Source: Paramecium sonneborni (Eukaryota; Ciliophora; Oligohymenophorea; Peniculida; Parameciidae). Taken from it: a DNA stretch of 64,000 nt. The position numbers were made by a program, and so were the translations under genes. The stretch lies in contig CAJJDN010000028.1 in the NCBI GenBank assembly GCA_905182985.1, positions 95,033-159,032 of the forward strand. The letters run 5' to 3'. Shown piece by piece: positions 36,495 through 48,782 of the stretch. Every line of letters starts with the position of its first letter. The first letter of the stretch is position 1. The notes under the pieces were generated by a model. That model did not search any database, was not told the DNA's origin, and was given only the letters and a program-made list of their open reading frames with translations.

Positions 36495-38004
36495 TCATTT
36501 TTAGCACTTCAAGCAGTTAATAGCCTAATTTGTTGGGTACATAACCAAATAAATTTCAAGACATTTCATACAATATCTATAGCTTGGTACTTAAATTCGT
36601 GGTGGATGGGCCAAGTATCCATGACATTATGAACATGGATATGCTTTATTACAGCATGAAAAAATAGGTATTGTATTACAATTTGTTCGATGTCCACAAT
36701 CTTCAGTGTATAATTTGTAGGGGAAATTTTTAAGCTATCTATCTCTTTCACTTTATCTTTCAGAATTTTTTTGAACTTCTTTTTATTTTATAATTTGTTC
36801 TTCTAATTATTTCTATCTTTCTTTTACTTTTTTCATCTCCTCTTCTTTCCTTCTTTATTCTATTTATTTTTGCTTTTTTATTTCTTCTTATTTTTTTAAT
36901 TCTACTTATCTTTCTTCTTCCTAAAACATTTCTAATTTTTATTGGAATGGCTAACTAAATTCATTTATTTTAACTTGTTTTTATTCAAAAAACTTCATTT
37001 TATATTCTGCAAACTCTTTGCTTTTTGGATCCACAAATATTATTTTATTGTAATCATTAACTTAATGAGTTAAATCTGTTTATAATTAAGTTTTATAATC
37101 ATTCCAAATTTGTTCGACTAAAGCTATTTTTTAAGTTAAATAATTATTTGTCTCTTATTTTATATATTCAAGCTCTTTAAAATGTTTACCCTAAATGAAT
37201 TCTAAACTCTCTTTTAATTCATCCTATGTCATATCAAAAATGAGTTTGGAACTTATAGCATCTACTCTATTTGTAATTTCCTTTTATAATGGCTTCCATG
37301 CCAATTATTCCTATATAGATTCCAAAATATTCTTTTCTATTTACTTTAATCTATCAACTAGTTGATCTCTTAATTATTCAAAGTAATTATTTACTTAAGC
37401 TGTCATGTCTGGTACTTGTAGGATAGTCTCACACATATTTTTAAACTAAATAATCATTTTTGAATATACTTGCTTTTTTCTATCATCAAATATCTTACAA
37501 AAGGTTTAAACTTCCATAATTTATGAAGAATGATCATTATGAGATTCTACCAAACAATATGAGCATCCTAATCTGCTGTCTGCCTTACAATCCCCATATT
37601 AACAAATATAAAGCATTTTATTTTTCTCATGATTCTTTTTTGGACATACGGCTTCCATGTTCATACCAAGAACTTTTATTACTGAACGTTCATGCATATT
37701 TTGTAATTACTGTTTTGAGATTATTTGTGAAGGTCTTTTCTGCTAATTCCTAACAGGAGATGTTACTGATTGTGTCACTTTAGAACTACTGCAATAACTT
37801 TTTAGTTTACCTTATAGAAGGAGTCTATCCTTAATGGCCAGTTGAACTACGAAAAGATTATTATGTTTTTTAGAGTTCTTAATTTACTTAACTTTGAGTT
37901 AGAAGATCATCTGGTTTTGGATTCCCACTTGGACTTGTAGGTGATTTATTAGATCTTCTAACAGAGGGCTCTGTTTTTGAATACTTTTATGATTACTTTT
38001 TCAT
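36495..38004 (-). CDS. Zinc-finger / coiled-coil protein with CHY-like C-terminus, 495 aa
   Basis: A 22-nt intron (37789-37810) yields exactly 496 codons. Residues 1-120 are polar and Ser/Thr/Gln-rich (KSPTSPSGNPKPDDLL). A B-box-like zinc module follows: CPKKNHEKNKMLYIC, GDCKADSRLGCSYC, ESHNDH. The middle ~220 residues are coiled coil (QLRDQLVDRLKQIEKNILE, KKQEEIKKQKQIEQRRKEEE). The last 70 residues form a second zinc module, CGHRTNCNTIPIFSCCNK, YPCSQCHGYLAHPP, and a final CMKC/CLKC pair, resembling the CHY zinc finger (CC.K.YPC..CH). Such proteins are often ubiquitin-pathway or scaffold proteins. A possible in-frame extension upstream of the ATG was not used because it has low coding character. 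Confidence 0.7.
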
Positions 38005-38313
38005 ATATTTTTTAATTTTTTGATTCAACCCATATTATTACTTATATCTTCTTATAGTATTGCCATAACTTATTTATTTTATAAGCACTTAAATAACAAA
38101 TAAGTATTGGATTAAAAAATTGTATATCAGGTTTAAAATTAATTTTATGTTTCTCCTTAAGGAAATAAAAATGTAGAATTTATGATAGTTTTACGATAAT
38201 TATTTATATATAAAAATTATTTTTAAAGAAAATTAGTACTGAAAATTGTTAACTGAAATATTTTAATTGTTAGAATTTATTATGAAAACTTATTCAATTT
38301 TATGAGAATGATA
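38005..38313. other. Intergenic, AT-rich, no gene seen
   Basis: About 310 bp between the start of the zinc-finger gene and the stop of the kinase gene, both on the minus strand. The frame upstream of 38004 happens to be open but lacks coding character. Confidence 0.5.
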
Positions 38314-39698
38314 TCAAGTTGATGTTTTATCATATTTACTTTTCGCTTAGGTATTAGTATCGATTGAATTATTGAAACTAAAACGACAACCTCCCTTAAC
38401 TTATTTCATAACTGGAATTTAGTGCATTGGTGGCAGTTCATTCTAAAAATAATCAACTAGAATTTATTAATCAAGTGCTTTCAATTTATTTTGATTAGGA
38501 CTCATCATTATACCTTCCAAATTTCTTACAGATTTAGATACTGATAAATTTCTTGTACTAATCTTAGGAGATGTACTATAATCCATTTATTCTTTAAAAA
38601 ATGGATGATTTATTGCTTCCTTAGCTTTTATTCTCTATTTGGGATCTATTTCCAACATTTAAGTAAGTAAATTTTAAGCACTTTAGGGAATTCGAATTAA
38701 TTAAAGATTCTTTAGATTAAATAAAAATTTTTTGTTTTCTTTAAGGGTTTCTTCTTGGTTAATTCCCTAAAATAGATCTTATTTTACTAATCTAAAAATA
38801 TTGTAATAATTTTACAATTTATAAAATACACAACCTAAAGAAAACATATCAGATTCTGTTGAGTATCTTTTTTCTTATAAAATTTCAGGTGCTATAAATC
38901 CAGGAGTTCCCAATAATTTTAGATCAGTTCCAACTTTGGTAGCTTTTGCAAAGTCAATCAACTTCACTGATTCAGTTTAAACTTTTGAATCGTAGATTAT
39001 ATTATCTGGTTAAATATCTCTATGAATCACTTAAATTTGTGATAAGTATTGTAAGATCTTCAAACACTCAAAGATTATTAACTAAATTTAAATTAAACTT
39101 AATTGTTGTTTTTATGTTGAATTCAATTTACTTAATTTTTAACCCTCAATCTTTTCCATTACAATATAATAACTGTTATTTGTATTAAATAACTCTACAA
39201 ATTTGGGTAGTCCTGGATGGTTTAATATTTTAAGTATATTTAGTTCATTATATAATTAATTTATTTCGCCTATTTATTCTCTTTTTATTAGTTTGACAAC
39301 ATAATTCAATTTATCATCATTATTTTTAAAAAATTCATAACAATAACTATTTTGTCCTTTAGATATATGTGAACCTATATTATAAAATATTTGAAAATCT
39401 TTAGAAGTTATGTGTTTTTTTAAAGCTGCCCTTAAAGTTTCAATTATTTTAGGTTTTGCATAGAACCATTTAAATTTTTAGTCGATCTAAAATCCAAAAG
39501 CTTAATCTGTACTTGAAATTTTCCAATTAATTTCAACAGACCAAGTTAGACTAAGAGAATATTTTACGAAACCTTGAGTCTTAAAGATAAATATTCACTA
39601 TTTACATTAAGTAACAATAACTTATCATTTTGGATTTCTATTTGATATATAGAATCTCTAAATAAATGTTTTCTATGGCAAATAAAATCTGATTTCAT
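38314..39698 (-). CDS. Protein kinase with PH-like N-terminus and DFA in place of DFG, 455 aa
   Basis: A 17-nt intron (39551-39567) gives 456 codons exactly. The first ~95 residues (CHRKHLFRDSIYQIEIQND, then KWFYAKPKIIETLRAAL) resemble the PH-like domain that precedes many Paramecium kinases. The kinase has NYVVKLIKRE (VAIK-type Lys), IVMEKIEGQKLSKL, VIHRDIQPDNIIY (catalytic loop HRD...N, with Gln instead of Lys after Asp-Ile), LIDFAKATK (DFG changed to DFA, codons at 38947-38955), and LLGTPGFIAPEIL. The catalytic Lys, HRD Asp and Asn, and the DF- Asp remain, so activity is possible but unusual. The start at 39698 is preferred over an ATG at 39767, because the latter would overlap the divergent gene that starts at 39714. 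Confidence 0.8.
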
Positions 39699-39713
39699 TA
39701 AATAAATAAAAAA

Positions 39714-40687
39714 ATGAAGACTTCTCCTCAATAATTCTAAAGAGAAAATGAAGAAACTGTATGGCATACTCGCAAGTTACGTTAAGAAACTGAGAAAGAT
39801 ATCTAATTGATGAAAAATAGACTTAAATTATTAAAGCGAGGTGATGCGCAATTATCTAAGAGAATTGATGAAACTAAAAAGAAAACAAAATCGATGATAG
39901 AAATGAAAATGAATCATCATGCGCAAATTGAATAAGTTACTAATTTTATTTATTAATATTTATTAGAAAAAACAAAGTTAGAAGAATGATGAAGAAATAT
40001 TAAAAGATAAATAAAAATTAAATTATAGCATCAAAAAATAACAAGAAGAATAATTAGATACAATTAAAAAAGCTATGGAGTAAATCAAATTTGAAGAATA
40101 TAAAAGAATTAAGTATGAATCAAAAATATCATCTAATCTAGAGAATTATCATAAAAAAATTCTGAAGCTATTAGTAAATAAAAACAAGATTTTATTACTA
40201 AGAACAGAGAGAAAAGGGAATATATTAAAGAAATTATGTCAAAATCAAAAACCAACATATCTCTCTATTGGAATGAAAAATTATCTCATATCCAAAGAGA
40301 AAATGAAAAGTAATTTTTATTACCATAAAAATTAGAGCTAAACTTGAAAATAAAAGAGTTGCTGACTATAATAAAGCTTTATAAGAAAAAATGGAAATGG
40401 AAGAATCATATATGATGCAAAAATTAATCAGATCTTAAGAAGTTTAAAAACTATTGGTAGTGAAGTTAGAAAAAGCTAAAAATTTGCCTCATGATGAATT
40501 CAATCACATGATTTTAGAAGAAGAAGAGCATTCGAATCATCATAAAACAAATAAAAGTGTTGAAATACCTCGTTGGTTACCTACTCCAGAAAAAGATATT
40601 ATTGTAACATAACATTTAGAAACAGAACCTAAGCAAGATTCTGATTCATAGAAAAAAGATGAAACTCCATAAGATTAATAAAATTGA
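39714..40687 (+). CDS. Coiled-coil protein, 295 aa
   Basis: Three introns, at 39936-39966 (31 nt), 40113-40141 (29 nt) and 40310-40335 (26 nt), splice to 296 codons exactly. Almost the whole protein is charged helix: RENEETVWHTRKLRQE, SKRIDETKKKTKSMIEMK, KNREKREYIKEIMSKSK and KALQEKMEMEESYMMQ. The C-terminal 70 residues are acidic and probably disordered, with a proline motif EIPRWLPTPEKDI. There is no membrane segment or recognised domain. The pattern suits an axonemal, basal-body or cortical structural protein, which is inference. It shares a 15-bp divergent start region with the kinase. Confidence 0.7.
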
Positions 40688-42100
40688 TTTATTTGTCAAA
40701 AATAACATAATTTTTTTAGTCCTTAAATTTACTTAATATTCTTAAAAATCAATTATTTAATTTTATCTATTTGACTATTTTTTTTGAAATAAATAAAATA
40801 TAAATTCAAATTTGCGCATTCTATTTAAATATTTCCGTAAATTAATTATCATTAAAATTATCTATTATCAGTGTTTCATTTTTAGTTATCATAAGAATTT
40901 CGTATTATTTATAAATTAATGAGTTTATACTATATAAAACAATTAAGTTATCATTTTTGAATGATGATAATTTTGCAAAAAGTTTAAAGCTTTTGTAACA
41001 ATTCGGGATTAATCTTATTAATAGAATATTTTATTGTTGAGGTTTTTATTAAATTAAATCTAATATTGTAATACTATGTATTTTATTTTTGAGTTCTGTT
41101 TTCACTTTTTACTCACTTAGATGTAAGTATGGAATTTATTGTAAATATTAATTTAAAGTCAAAATCTGAGATTGAAACTCGTTTTTAATATACTGTTATA
41201 TCCATTAAGAAATATAATATTGATTCCATTCTTTGTTAAATAAGCTAAATTTGAATTAATTAAATTCTAAATAAATAAGGAAAGGCCCATTTTTAATGTT
41301 TTTTTATAAAAATCGTTATAATAATGTTTTAGCCATAAAAATTGGTTCTGTAATGATAAATAAAATATTTTTGTTCATATTAGATTGTCTATAAATATCA
41401 GATTGTCTTTGGATGATCTTTTTATATTCTTTAAATTAATAAAGATTAAAGGAAATGTATAGAAAAACTCTTTTATTATGATTTTGTTTTAAATATGCAA
41501 TGTGTTTCATAGTAAAGTATTACTATTAAAAAGGATGAGTATATTTTTGAAGGAAAACTTCAATTTAATCCAAAAATTAAATCATTAAAAGATGATCATA
41601 ATTATCTTATTTTCTTCTGATTATAAGGTAATCCTATTGGATAGAGTAGTTTTAAATAAAAAATTCCTGATATAATTAATGATTATAAGGGTTAGCATAA
41701 TAAATCATATATAATGGGTATTGATAAACTAAATTTAGTAGATATGTATAGTATGTTTCATTAAGACCATAAAAAATGATTAAATTTTCTTAAATTTAAT
41801 TTAGTTAATTGACAGGCATATTTAGTGTCGGAAATTGCTATTAGAAATAAATGGATAACCAATATTTAATATCAAATTCAAATACATCCCATTGATATTA
41901 TATTATTGAGTTAGAATTATTTAGTAAAATTATTGATTATTCCTCTGAGGGGATGTTGAGGATTGTCAGATTAAATTAAGTTGCTATTTTGATGAAAGTG
42001 AATCTGTATTAAGCACAAAATGGTGGATAATGAATGATTATGTGTTCTTGCTTAGAATTATGTATTAATAATAAAAATATAAGAAACATATAAATATTAA
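40688..42100. other. Gene-poor stretch with a TGA-interrupted reading frame
   Basis: No intact gene. On the plus strand a single frame from ATG 41129 to TGA 41777-41779 stays in register for 216 codons but has TGA at 41252, 41354, 41414 and 41618. Its last third looks coding (KDEYIFEGKLQFNPKIKSL, KSYIMGIDKLNLVDMYSMF). Four stops in 216 codons is what chance would give, so this may be a decayed gene or nothing. The rest is A/T-rich. Confidence 0.3.
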
Positions 42101-42505
42101 TCATTCTTACTTCTCTTTGGGTTGAGTTTCATCTTCAACTTTTTGTTAATTTTTTTAATTAATTGATGCAAGTAATATTCCAATAATAGCGATGTCAGCT
42201 GCTACTATTTTAAACGCTTGACTCAATTCTGTAATTTCAAAATCATCTAATATTTGAATATGCAAAAATAGGACAATAAATTGAAGAATCGTCAAAGCAT
42301 AATTTATATAAGAAATGCCAAATAGAATCGAAAATGCAATGACGTTTAAGATAATGATCCAAGCTGTATTATCAATAGATTAAAATCCAGTCATATTGGC
42401 TACAATATTCAAAATTGATATGACATGGGAATCATTTCTATGAATTTGGATAGACAAATAAACAACATAGCTAATTATTGGCATGAGTAGGAATTTCTTG
42501 ATCAT
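42101..42505 (-). CDS. Small four-helix membrane protein, 134 aa
   Basis: An intron-free 135-codon frame. Hydrophobic stretches at about residues 5-22 (FLLMPIISYVVYLSIQ), 48-68 (AWIIILNVIAFSILFGIS), 70-90 (YALTILQFIVLFLHIQ) and 103-120 (FKIVAADIAIIGILLAS) predict four membrane helices. The C-terminal tail is charged and cytosolic-looking (NQQKVEDETQPKEKQE). No family recognised. Normal amino-acid balance and clean start and stop make it likely real. Confidence 0.65.
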
Positions 42506-42637
42506 ATTTAATAATATTTTTATATTTTATATTTTTTATTGATATTTAGAATTACAATTTTAGGTTTGTACATTCAATAGAAATAACTTAATAATTTTTG
42601 GAATAGTAAAAAATTAACCAGTAAAGTAGTAATTTTT

Positions 42638-44054
42638 ATGTCAATTGTCGATGGATTAATCAATATTTAGAGGAGGATGTCCTATTAGAAAATAATAATC
42701 AATCAAGATTTGGAATTAATGGATTAGGTTATTTAATAACTGAAGATTGCAGAGAAGAATATGGCATTATAAAAAATTAATCGGGAGAAAGATTTTTAGA
42801 AAGATATGATTAGTTAGCAGAAATTTAGTTTCATTAAATTAGTTTGGAAGATGCTACTTATTTTGGTCTAAAAGTGGAAACTTAAATAAATTAATATAAT
42901 TAATCTCAAAATACTTGAGAAATTAATATTGTAACAATTTATCAGGTATCATGAAATATTATAAACTATTACTAAAATTAGAAAAAATTTTAAAATAATT
43001 AAGCAAAAACTTGATAATTGAAGTAATATTGCATTCTATGCAATATCATTCAGCTTAAAGTTGAATGAACATATAAAGGAGTTCATAATAGAAAAGAATT
43101 CAAAGGCATGATGGCTATCCTGAAAGTGATGATGAAAATTGGATAAAACATACTTTGGATTGAATCAAAATATCTAAACTGGAAAATATCAAATTAACTT
43201 AGAGAAAAGCAATAATTAAAATCAATTATTTCTAAGTCATCATAAAAATTCAATATGTAAATGAATTTGATATAGTTCTTCATAAAAAAAGAATTTATTG
43301 AATAAATATTAAATAATATTAATACATTAAATATTATGTAAATAAATGGCCGTTTATCTTCTTATTAAATTCATTCAGAGATTAATGTCGAGAAGGAAGC
43401 TGCTGAAATGGCATCCAGAATTATGGATCGAGTTCGTCAAAAACAAAATATCAAATCTTCATAAAGACTTACCATCAAAGGTGAAGCCTTTAGATCTACT
43501 GAATATCAAGGCAGATTGTCAGAATTTTCATCCATACGTCAAGGAACAAATTCAATCAGAGACAAAAAAGAAATAGATTTTAAATCTAATTTCAGACAAT
43601 CTCAATCAACTTACAATCAGTTTTAATCGAATCCAAAACATATTGAAATAGTAAAGACACCTTAAAAATTTAACTTAAAATTATAATCATCAACTGAATT
43701 AAATGATTTGCATCAACAAACCATCAATTTACACAATAATTATTATCCTCCTGAACCATAATCTTAATCTACCACTGATAAACCAGACAGCAACAAACTT
43801 ATTAAATTGATGTAATCAATTAATCAATTTATTTTAGGGATACCATGAATAGCATTGTTAATGGAAAATCAGAATCAAATGTAAAAAATAGAAAAATTGA
43901 TAGTATCACTCACTCTAAATCCATTTTAAGTAATAAAACTACTCAAATTTCAACTCCTCTTAAATTAAATAAAGAAGAAATAGTTTCACAATTATTAGGC
44001 AGTCTTAGAAACTCTAATAAATACTCAGAATATGCAAACTCAGGCTAAAAATGA
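42638..44054 (+). CDS. Polar low-complexity protein of unknown function, several introns
   Basis: The 3' part is secure: RLSSYQIHSEINVEKEAAE, ASRIMDRVRQKQNIKSSQR, LSEFSSIRQGTNSIRDKKE, NNYYPPEPQSQSTTDKPD, a 26-nt intron at 43812-43837, then DTMNSIVNGKSESNVKNRK and KEEIVSQLLGSLRNSNKYSE before TGA. Upstream, FGINGLGYLITEDCREEYG, LAEIQFHQISLEDATYFG and RHDGYPESDDENWIKH are coding-like but lie in frames linked by introns I could not place, and the exact start is uncertain. The composition (Ser, Gln, Asn, Arg, Lys) suggests a largely disordered, perhaps phosphorylated protein. No domain recognised. Confidence 0.5.
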
Positions 44055-44120
44055 ATCTGCACTATTAAGTTTACTTTGTTTTCATATTTTATTACAAAAA
44101 TTATGAAATATATTTATATT

Positions 44121-45880
44121 TCATGATTTCATTAACCTCTTTACTAGTTATCTTATTTCTAAGTAGTCAGATATTCTGAATTCCTTTACTACCAAGTACT
44201 ATTATATTTTTGATTCTTGAGCAAATCTCTTCTCATCAAATTCTTTCAAATAATACTTATCAACAATTTCAAAATAATAATATAATTATTGTAATAGCGA
44301 AATCTCAATCTATTATGATTTGCTGATTTTATTACTTAAATTGCTTGTATCAATATTTAAAGCAATTATATGATTAAATTCTATTATTAAATTTCTCATT
44401 ATCTTTTTAATAACCTTCCACTCCAATCCAAACAAAATTTAATAGAATTCTGAATCATATTTTTAATACTCAATTATTAATTATTTATTTGATTTTATCA
44501 TTTAATTATATTCCTAACATGTCTTTGTAAACTAATTATTTTCTAATATAAATTTAGCGCTAAATCTACTATAAGCATTTTCTTTGCAAAATAATTACCA
44601 ATCCTTAAATTTAAACTTATTGTCGCTCTCTATTAATTGTTTGTAAATTGTATCCTTGATATTTTGCAAATGCTTTGAAAAAATAATCCTACATTTTTCA
44701 TTTAATAAAGGTGTTGCTAATTTAAAATCCCTTAATTTAGATATTATATTATTAAGAAATATACACAAAGAGAATTGACTTTACAAAATTAATTAAATTT
44801 CATCAAACAAAGATTAATTTTTAGAATTAGACTTGTTATTAGTAACTTAATTGTTTTTTGTATTTAAATATTTATTAAGAATTGCATTAACTTAAGGATT
44901 CTTACAATTAACATAAACTAATTTTTTATTAGAATTATTGTGAGTCCATGGTTCTGAACTGTTTGGAATTTCAGATTTAATAGTTTAATAAGTGCTCTCA
45001 GTTTCAGTTGGTCTTATAAATTTTTCTATTTTTTTTGTAGGTTTTCGAATTAAAGGATGTTTGATGAGGTCTGTTATTCCTAATCTTAAATATGGATCAA
45101 CAATAAGACATTATTTAATAAAGTCTTTAACTGTTTCTGTCACAGGTGGAAGATCTGGAAAAGAAATGCGTTAATTTAGCATTTTAAAAATCAATTCTTG
45201 TTCTGTCTAAGCCTACCAAGGTGGTCTTCCAAATAGAATTTCATAAAAGAGGACTCCTAGACTCCATATATCACTTTTAGCATTATATTAAGATTTAATA
45301 ATGGTTTCTGGACTCATGTAAAGAGGAGTTCCAACATTCATTTCATTTTATAATTGATTTAAGGGCTTTGCGAAACCAAAATCTGCAATTTTAATGCCAT
45401 CTTCATTAATTAAGATGTTCTAGGGTTTTAAGTCTCTATGTATGATATCTCATATGATAATTTAGAATACTTTGTTAAGCCATCACATTAATACCATCTA
45501 TGACCTATCGAATAATAGCTACAGCATATTCCTACTTCAAATATCCAAATTATTTGAGTTTCTATGCCAGATCGCCTTACCTACAGTATTCAGTGATGAT
45601 GTATATATTGTTTTGACTCATGAAATGGTCATAAAACTTCAATATATTACGTCCTTGTAATTTCGATAGGATTTATATTTCATTTTAAATAACTGGCAAT
45701 TGATCTGAGAACTATCTTTTAATAACCTAAAGCAATAAATAAAAAAACCATTACTTTAATTGCTACATTTTCTTTTGTTATTGTGTTCATCCCTTTATAA
45801 ACAATAGAACTGAACCCTCTTCCTATAATGTCACAAGTATTAAACTAATAATTCATTATTACTCTGGTTTCATAACTCAT
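44121..45880 (-). CDS. Ser/Thr protein kinase, ULK/ATG1-like, 569 aa
   Basis: Introns of 28 nt (45727-45754) and 22 nt (45449-45470) splice to exactly 570 codons. All kinase motifs are intact: IIGRGFSSIVYKG (glycine loop), NVAIKVIKRQ, IITEYCRQGDLAQKL, IIHRDLKPQNILI, IADFGFAKPL, VGTPLYMSPETI, and SDIWSLGVLFYEILFGRPPW. The activation-loop style and the FGRPPWQA stretch resemble ULK/ATG1 kinases, a family much expanded in Paramecium. The C-terminal ~300 residues are helical and charged with no recognised domain (KHLQNIKDTIYKQLIESD, KVIKKIMRNLIIEFNHII), possibly a MIT/EAT-like helical region as in ATG1. The start ATG follows directly on an AT-rich intergenic region. Confidence 0.8.
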
Positions 45881-46063
45881 ATTTTTATTTATTATTTTAT
45901 TTAGTTTGTTTAATTAATTAATTTAAGTTAATAACTTAATCATGACTTATTTTATTTATTTATTTTCAATTAAATTAATATCTGTATTGTAAATAAACAA
46001 TTTAATGTATAAAATCATGCATCAAGTATTTAATTAGGTTATTCCTAAATATTATAATTTTTT

Positions 46064-48156
46064 ATGATCAAAACATATAGCTTACAGTTTGAGTCTCAAG
46101 AAATTGAATAGATGTATCGTTAATCATAGCTGACTGGTCTAAAGTATAGACGTGAATACTTATACACAGTTATAAGTGTTTATCTAATACTTATTATTAT
46201 CAAATATAAAGAGTATTAGAATTCGACTCCTTAAATATTTGCTGGTGTTAGTTTGTCATTAATAATGACTAGTTATATAGTAATAAGGAAATATCAAGAA
46301 TATAAAGAAATTTTAGTTGTTGCTAATATACTTCTTATGAGTGCTATAATGGAAAGCTTAAGACTCTATGGATTAGAATCAAACTAATGGTATTATGGTA
46401 ATCACTCATCAATTCTAAAGATTTGTAAGTACATTTAATAATCATAGTAATCTATTTAACTGGCTCATCGTTTATTTTTTAAACATTTTTTTTTCTCTTA
46501 ACTTAGATTGCAAGCTTTTATAATTTCTAAACATATGATATATAATCAGTCATATCTCATTGTATCATATCTATCTTGCTTGTTTTATTACGATATCAGT
46601 ATGAGATGATTAACAGAAAACATTTTTTGGTCAATTTATCCAAAGTTCAATATGAAAATATTTTAGAAGATTTATTACCTTCATGGGTTGTTATTGTTAA
46701 ATATAACAAATTAACTGGTTCATTAGATATTGAAAAGATAAATAAACATTTGAAAGAAAAGTTTAGTTTGTATAATAATGAAGCACTTAGAGAATTTTTA
46801 AGAAAATTAGTATTCAACGATATGCAAATTCAAAATTCTTAATAATTAATCAAATTAGAACATGAAATAATTTAAGAACTCAAATTGAAAAATGAAGATC
46901 ATCCAGTTCAAAAATATTTTGCTCTTTTAAAAGAACAAGATTAAACTAGGAGATTCAAAGTTACTTAAGTTTATTTTAATTCTTTTCAACCATAAATTCT
47001 ATTACTCTTTGAAGAAATTGAAGAAGATAAATATGATTAGTACATAAATGCTATCGAATAAAGAGATAAATAATAATATGTAATAATCTTTTATTTATCA
47101 TAGTAAAATGCTAAATTAAGTTTACTATAGATCAATCTTCAACTTGAGATTATTTAATAATTTTATCAAGAAATTTTAAAATATGAATACCTTACCCCGG
47201 TTTAATAAAACTTAAAATAATAATTACAATTAAATTATTTCCTTTACAATTTGAACAGCAATCTTTACAATCTATATCAAATTTGTTATAGGTAAATTAA
47301 AAGTGACATAAACATTTTATAATTGAATTAATTTATAATCGATGTATGCCTTAATCTCCAAATAGAATACAAAAAAAATAAACTAGAGGAAAAAGATTCT
47401 AATATTAAAAATGCAATCCTGAGAACTGATAAATAAAAGCTCATTTCAATTATCATGAATTTAGTTTAATTTATAAAACTACTGCTATCTATTATCCACT
47501 GTGATACTACTATTCCAAATCAGCCTTATCCATTAAAAAAGCCAATTAAACTTTCAGTAAAATAATCCAAAAATTTTGATAACACTTTATTATTCTCATT
47601 AAGCCATCCTAATTTAAATATTCTTGGCTCAATTATTACAGAATTATAAAATATTCAATCCTTTTAATTGGATGATGATAAAAGAAATTGGGAATACAGA
47701 AATTTTTTTGATAAAATAACAAATATAAACTAAACGTTACAGCAAATGTTGAATATGTATTAAAAGGAAATAACTTCTTATAAAATAATTTAAATTGATA
47801 ATCAAAAATCAAATTATACTTAGAATCAGAAGTCAAATCATAATATAAATTAATTAGAATTTAATACTTTAGGATATATAATAGCTCAATATTTTGTGAG
47901 CATATTAGGTCCATAGAATAGGTTTACTTTTAAGTAAACATATTTAGAGCCTGAAGGATATAACACATCTTAATTCATAGGAATATAATAAACAAAAATA
48001 CAATTCTCTATCTATAAAAATTATTTAAATTTTAAGAATGATATAACAAGTGAATAAAAGAATTTTTTTGAAAATGATATTCCGATATCCTCAGAAAAAT
48101 TGACTAATTAACAAATATTTTAAAATCTTTATTAAATAACTGGGAAAACAAAATGA
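46064..48156 (+). CDS. Membrane protein with degenerate sensor-histidine-kinase-like body, 689 aa
   Basis: A 23-nt intron (46425-46447) gives exactly 690 codons. The N-terminal ~190 residues hold about six hydrophobic segments (YLYTVISVYLILIII, ILVVANILLMSAIM, CIISILLVLLRYQY), followed by a PAS-like start (YENILEDLLPSWVVIVKYN) and FQPQILLLFEEIEED. The arrangement (membrane part, PAS-like part, helical pair, then TDKQKLISIIMNLVQFIKLL) parallels ciliate hybrid histidine kinases. However, the H-box histidine and the N-box asparagine-rich motif are not visible, so it may be catalytically dead. The stop is at 48154-48156. The family call is tentative. Confidence 0.5.
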
Positions 48157-48329
48157 AAATTATATAATTTTTGAGTTTAAAATAATAAATAAAATAAAAG
48201 TTTGATACATGCAACCTATAGAGCAAAATAATATGTATTTTAAGTAAATATATATGTTTAATCAGTTTCTAAAAATAAAGAAGTGAACTAATAAATTCAA
48301 AGGAGAAGTAATTTCCAATTTTTTATCAA

Positions 48330-48536
48330 ATGACAAATAAATTTGATTTTAATGCTTAGTATCAAAACCAAGCATACGGAAATTTTAACTAGATGTTTAA
48401 ATCAAATTAATACTTTTAATAATTTTCAAGTGGGATCAATCCTGAAAATATAAGAGAACTAGAAGCATCAGTATAGAGATGGTAATAGAGAAAAAAAAAT
48501 GTACAAGAAAAATATAATGAATTTTAACAAATATGA
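48330..48536 (+). CDS. Small Gln/Asn-rich protein, 68 aa
   Basis: A 69-codon frame: an Asn/Phe/Gln-rich first half (FNAQYQNQAYGNFNQMF) and a charged helix (ENIRELEASVQRWQQRKK). No signal peptide. It is short, but composition and helix pattern look coding. It could be the first exon of a longer gene or stand alone. Confidence 0.4.
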
Positions 48537-48782
48537 AGGAATTATCATTCTTTGATTAATTAGCATATTTAAAAAATGATTAAAAGTTTTCTTTTTCCAT
48601 AAGAGCTGCTTATCTAAAAGTGCGTTTTGATACAAATTGTAAGTATTAAGAGTATTTTTAACGAGGTAGGTGGTATTTCTTTTTGTAATTTAGTTATGGC
48701 ATATTTAAATTGAATTAAAGCATTTGCGCATTTTAATGATTTTTTCTTCAATTTTATTTATTTATAAATTTTTTAACAGATA

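Noticed and set aside
39699..39767. Upstream ATG extending the kinase N-terminus by 23 codons
   Set aside because: It would overlap the start of the divergent coiled-coil gene at 39714; the downstream ATG at 39698 gives the usual start for the family.
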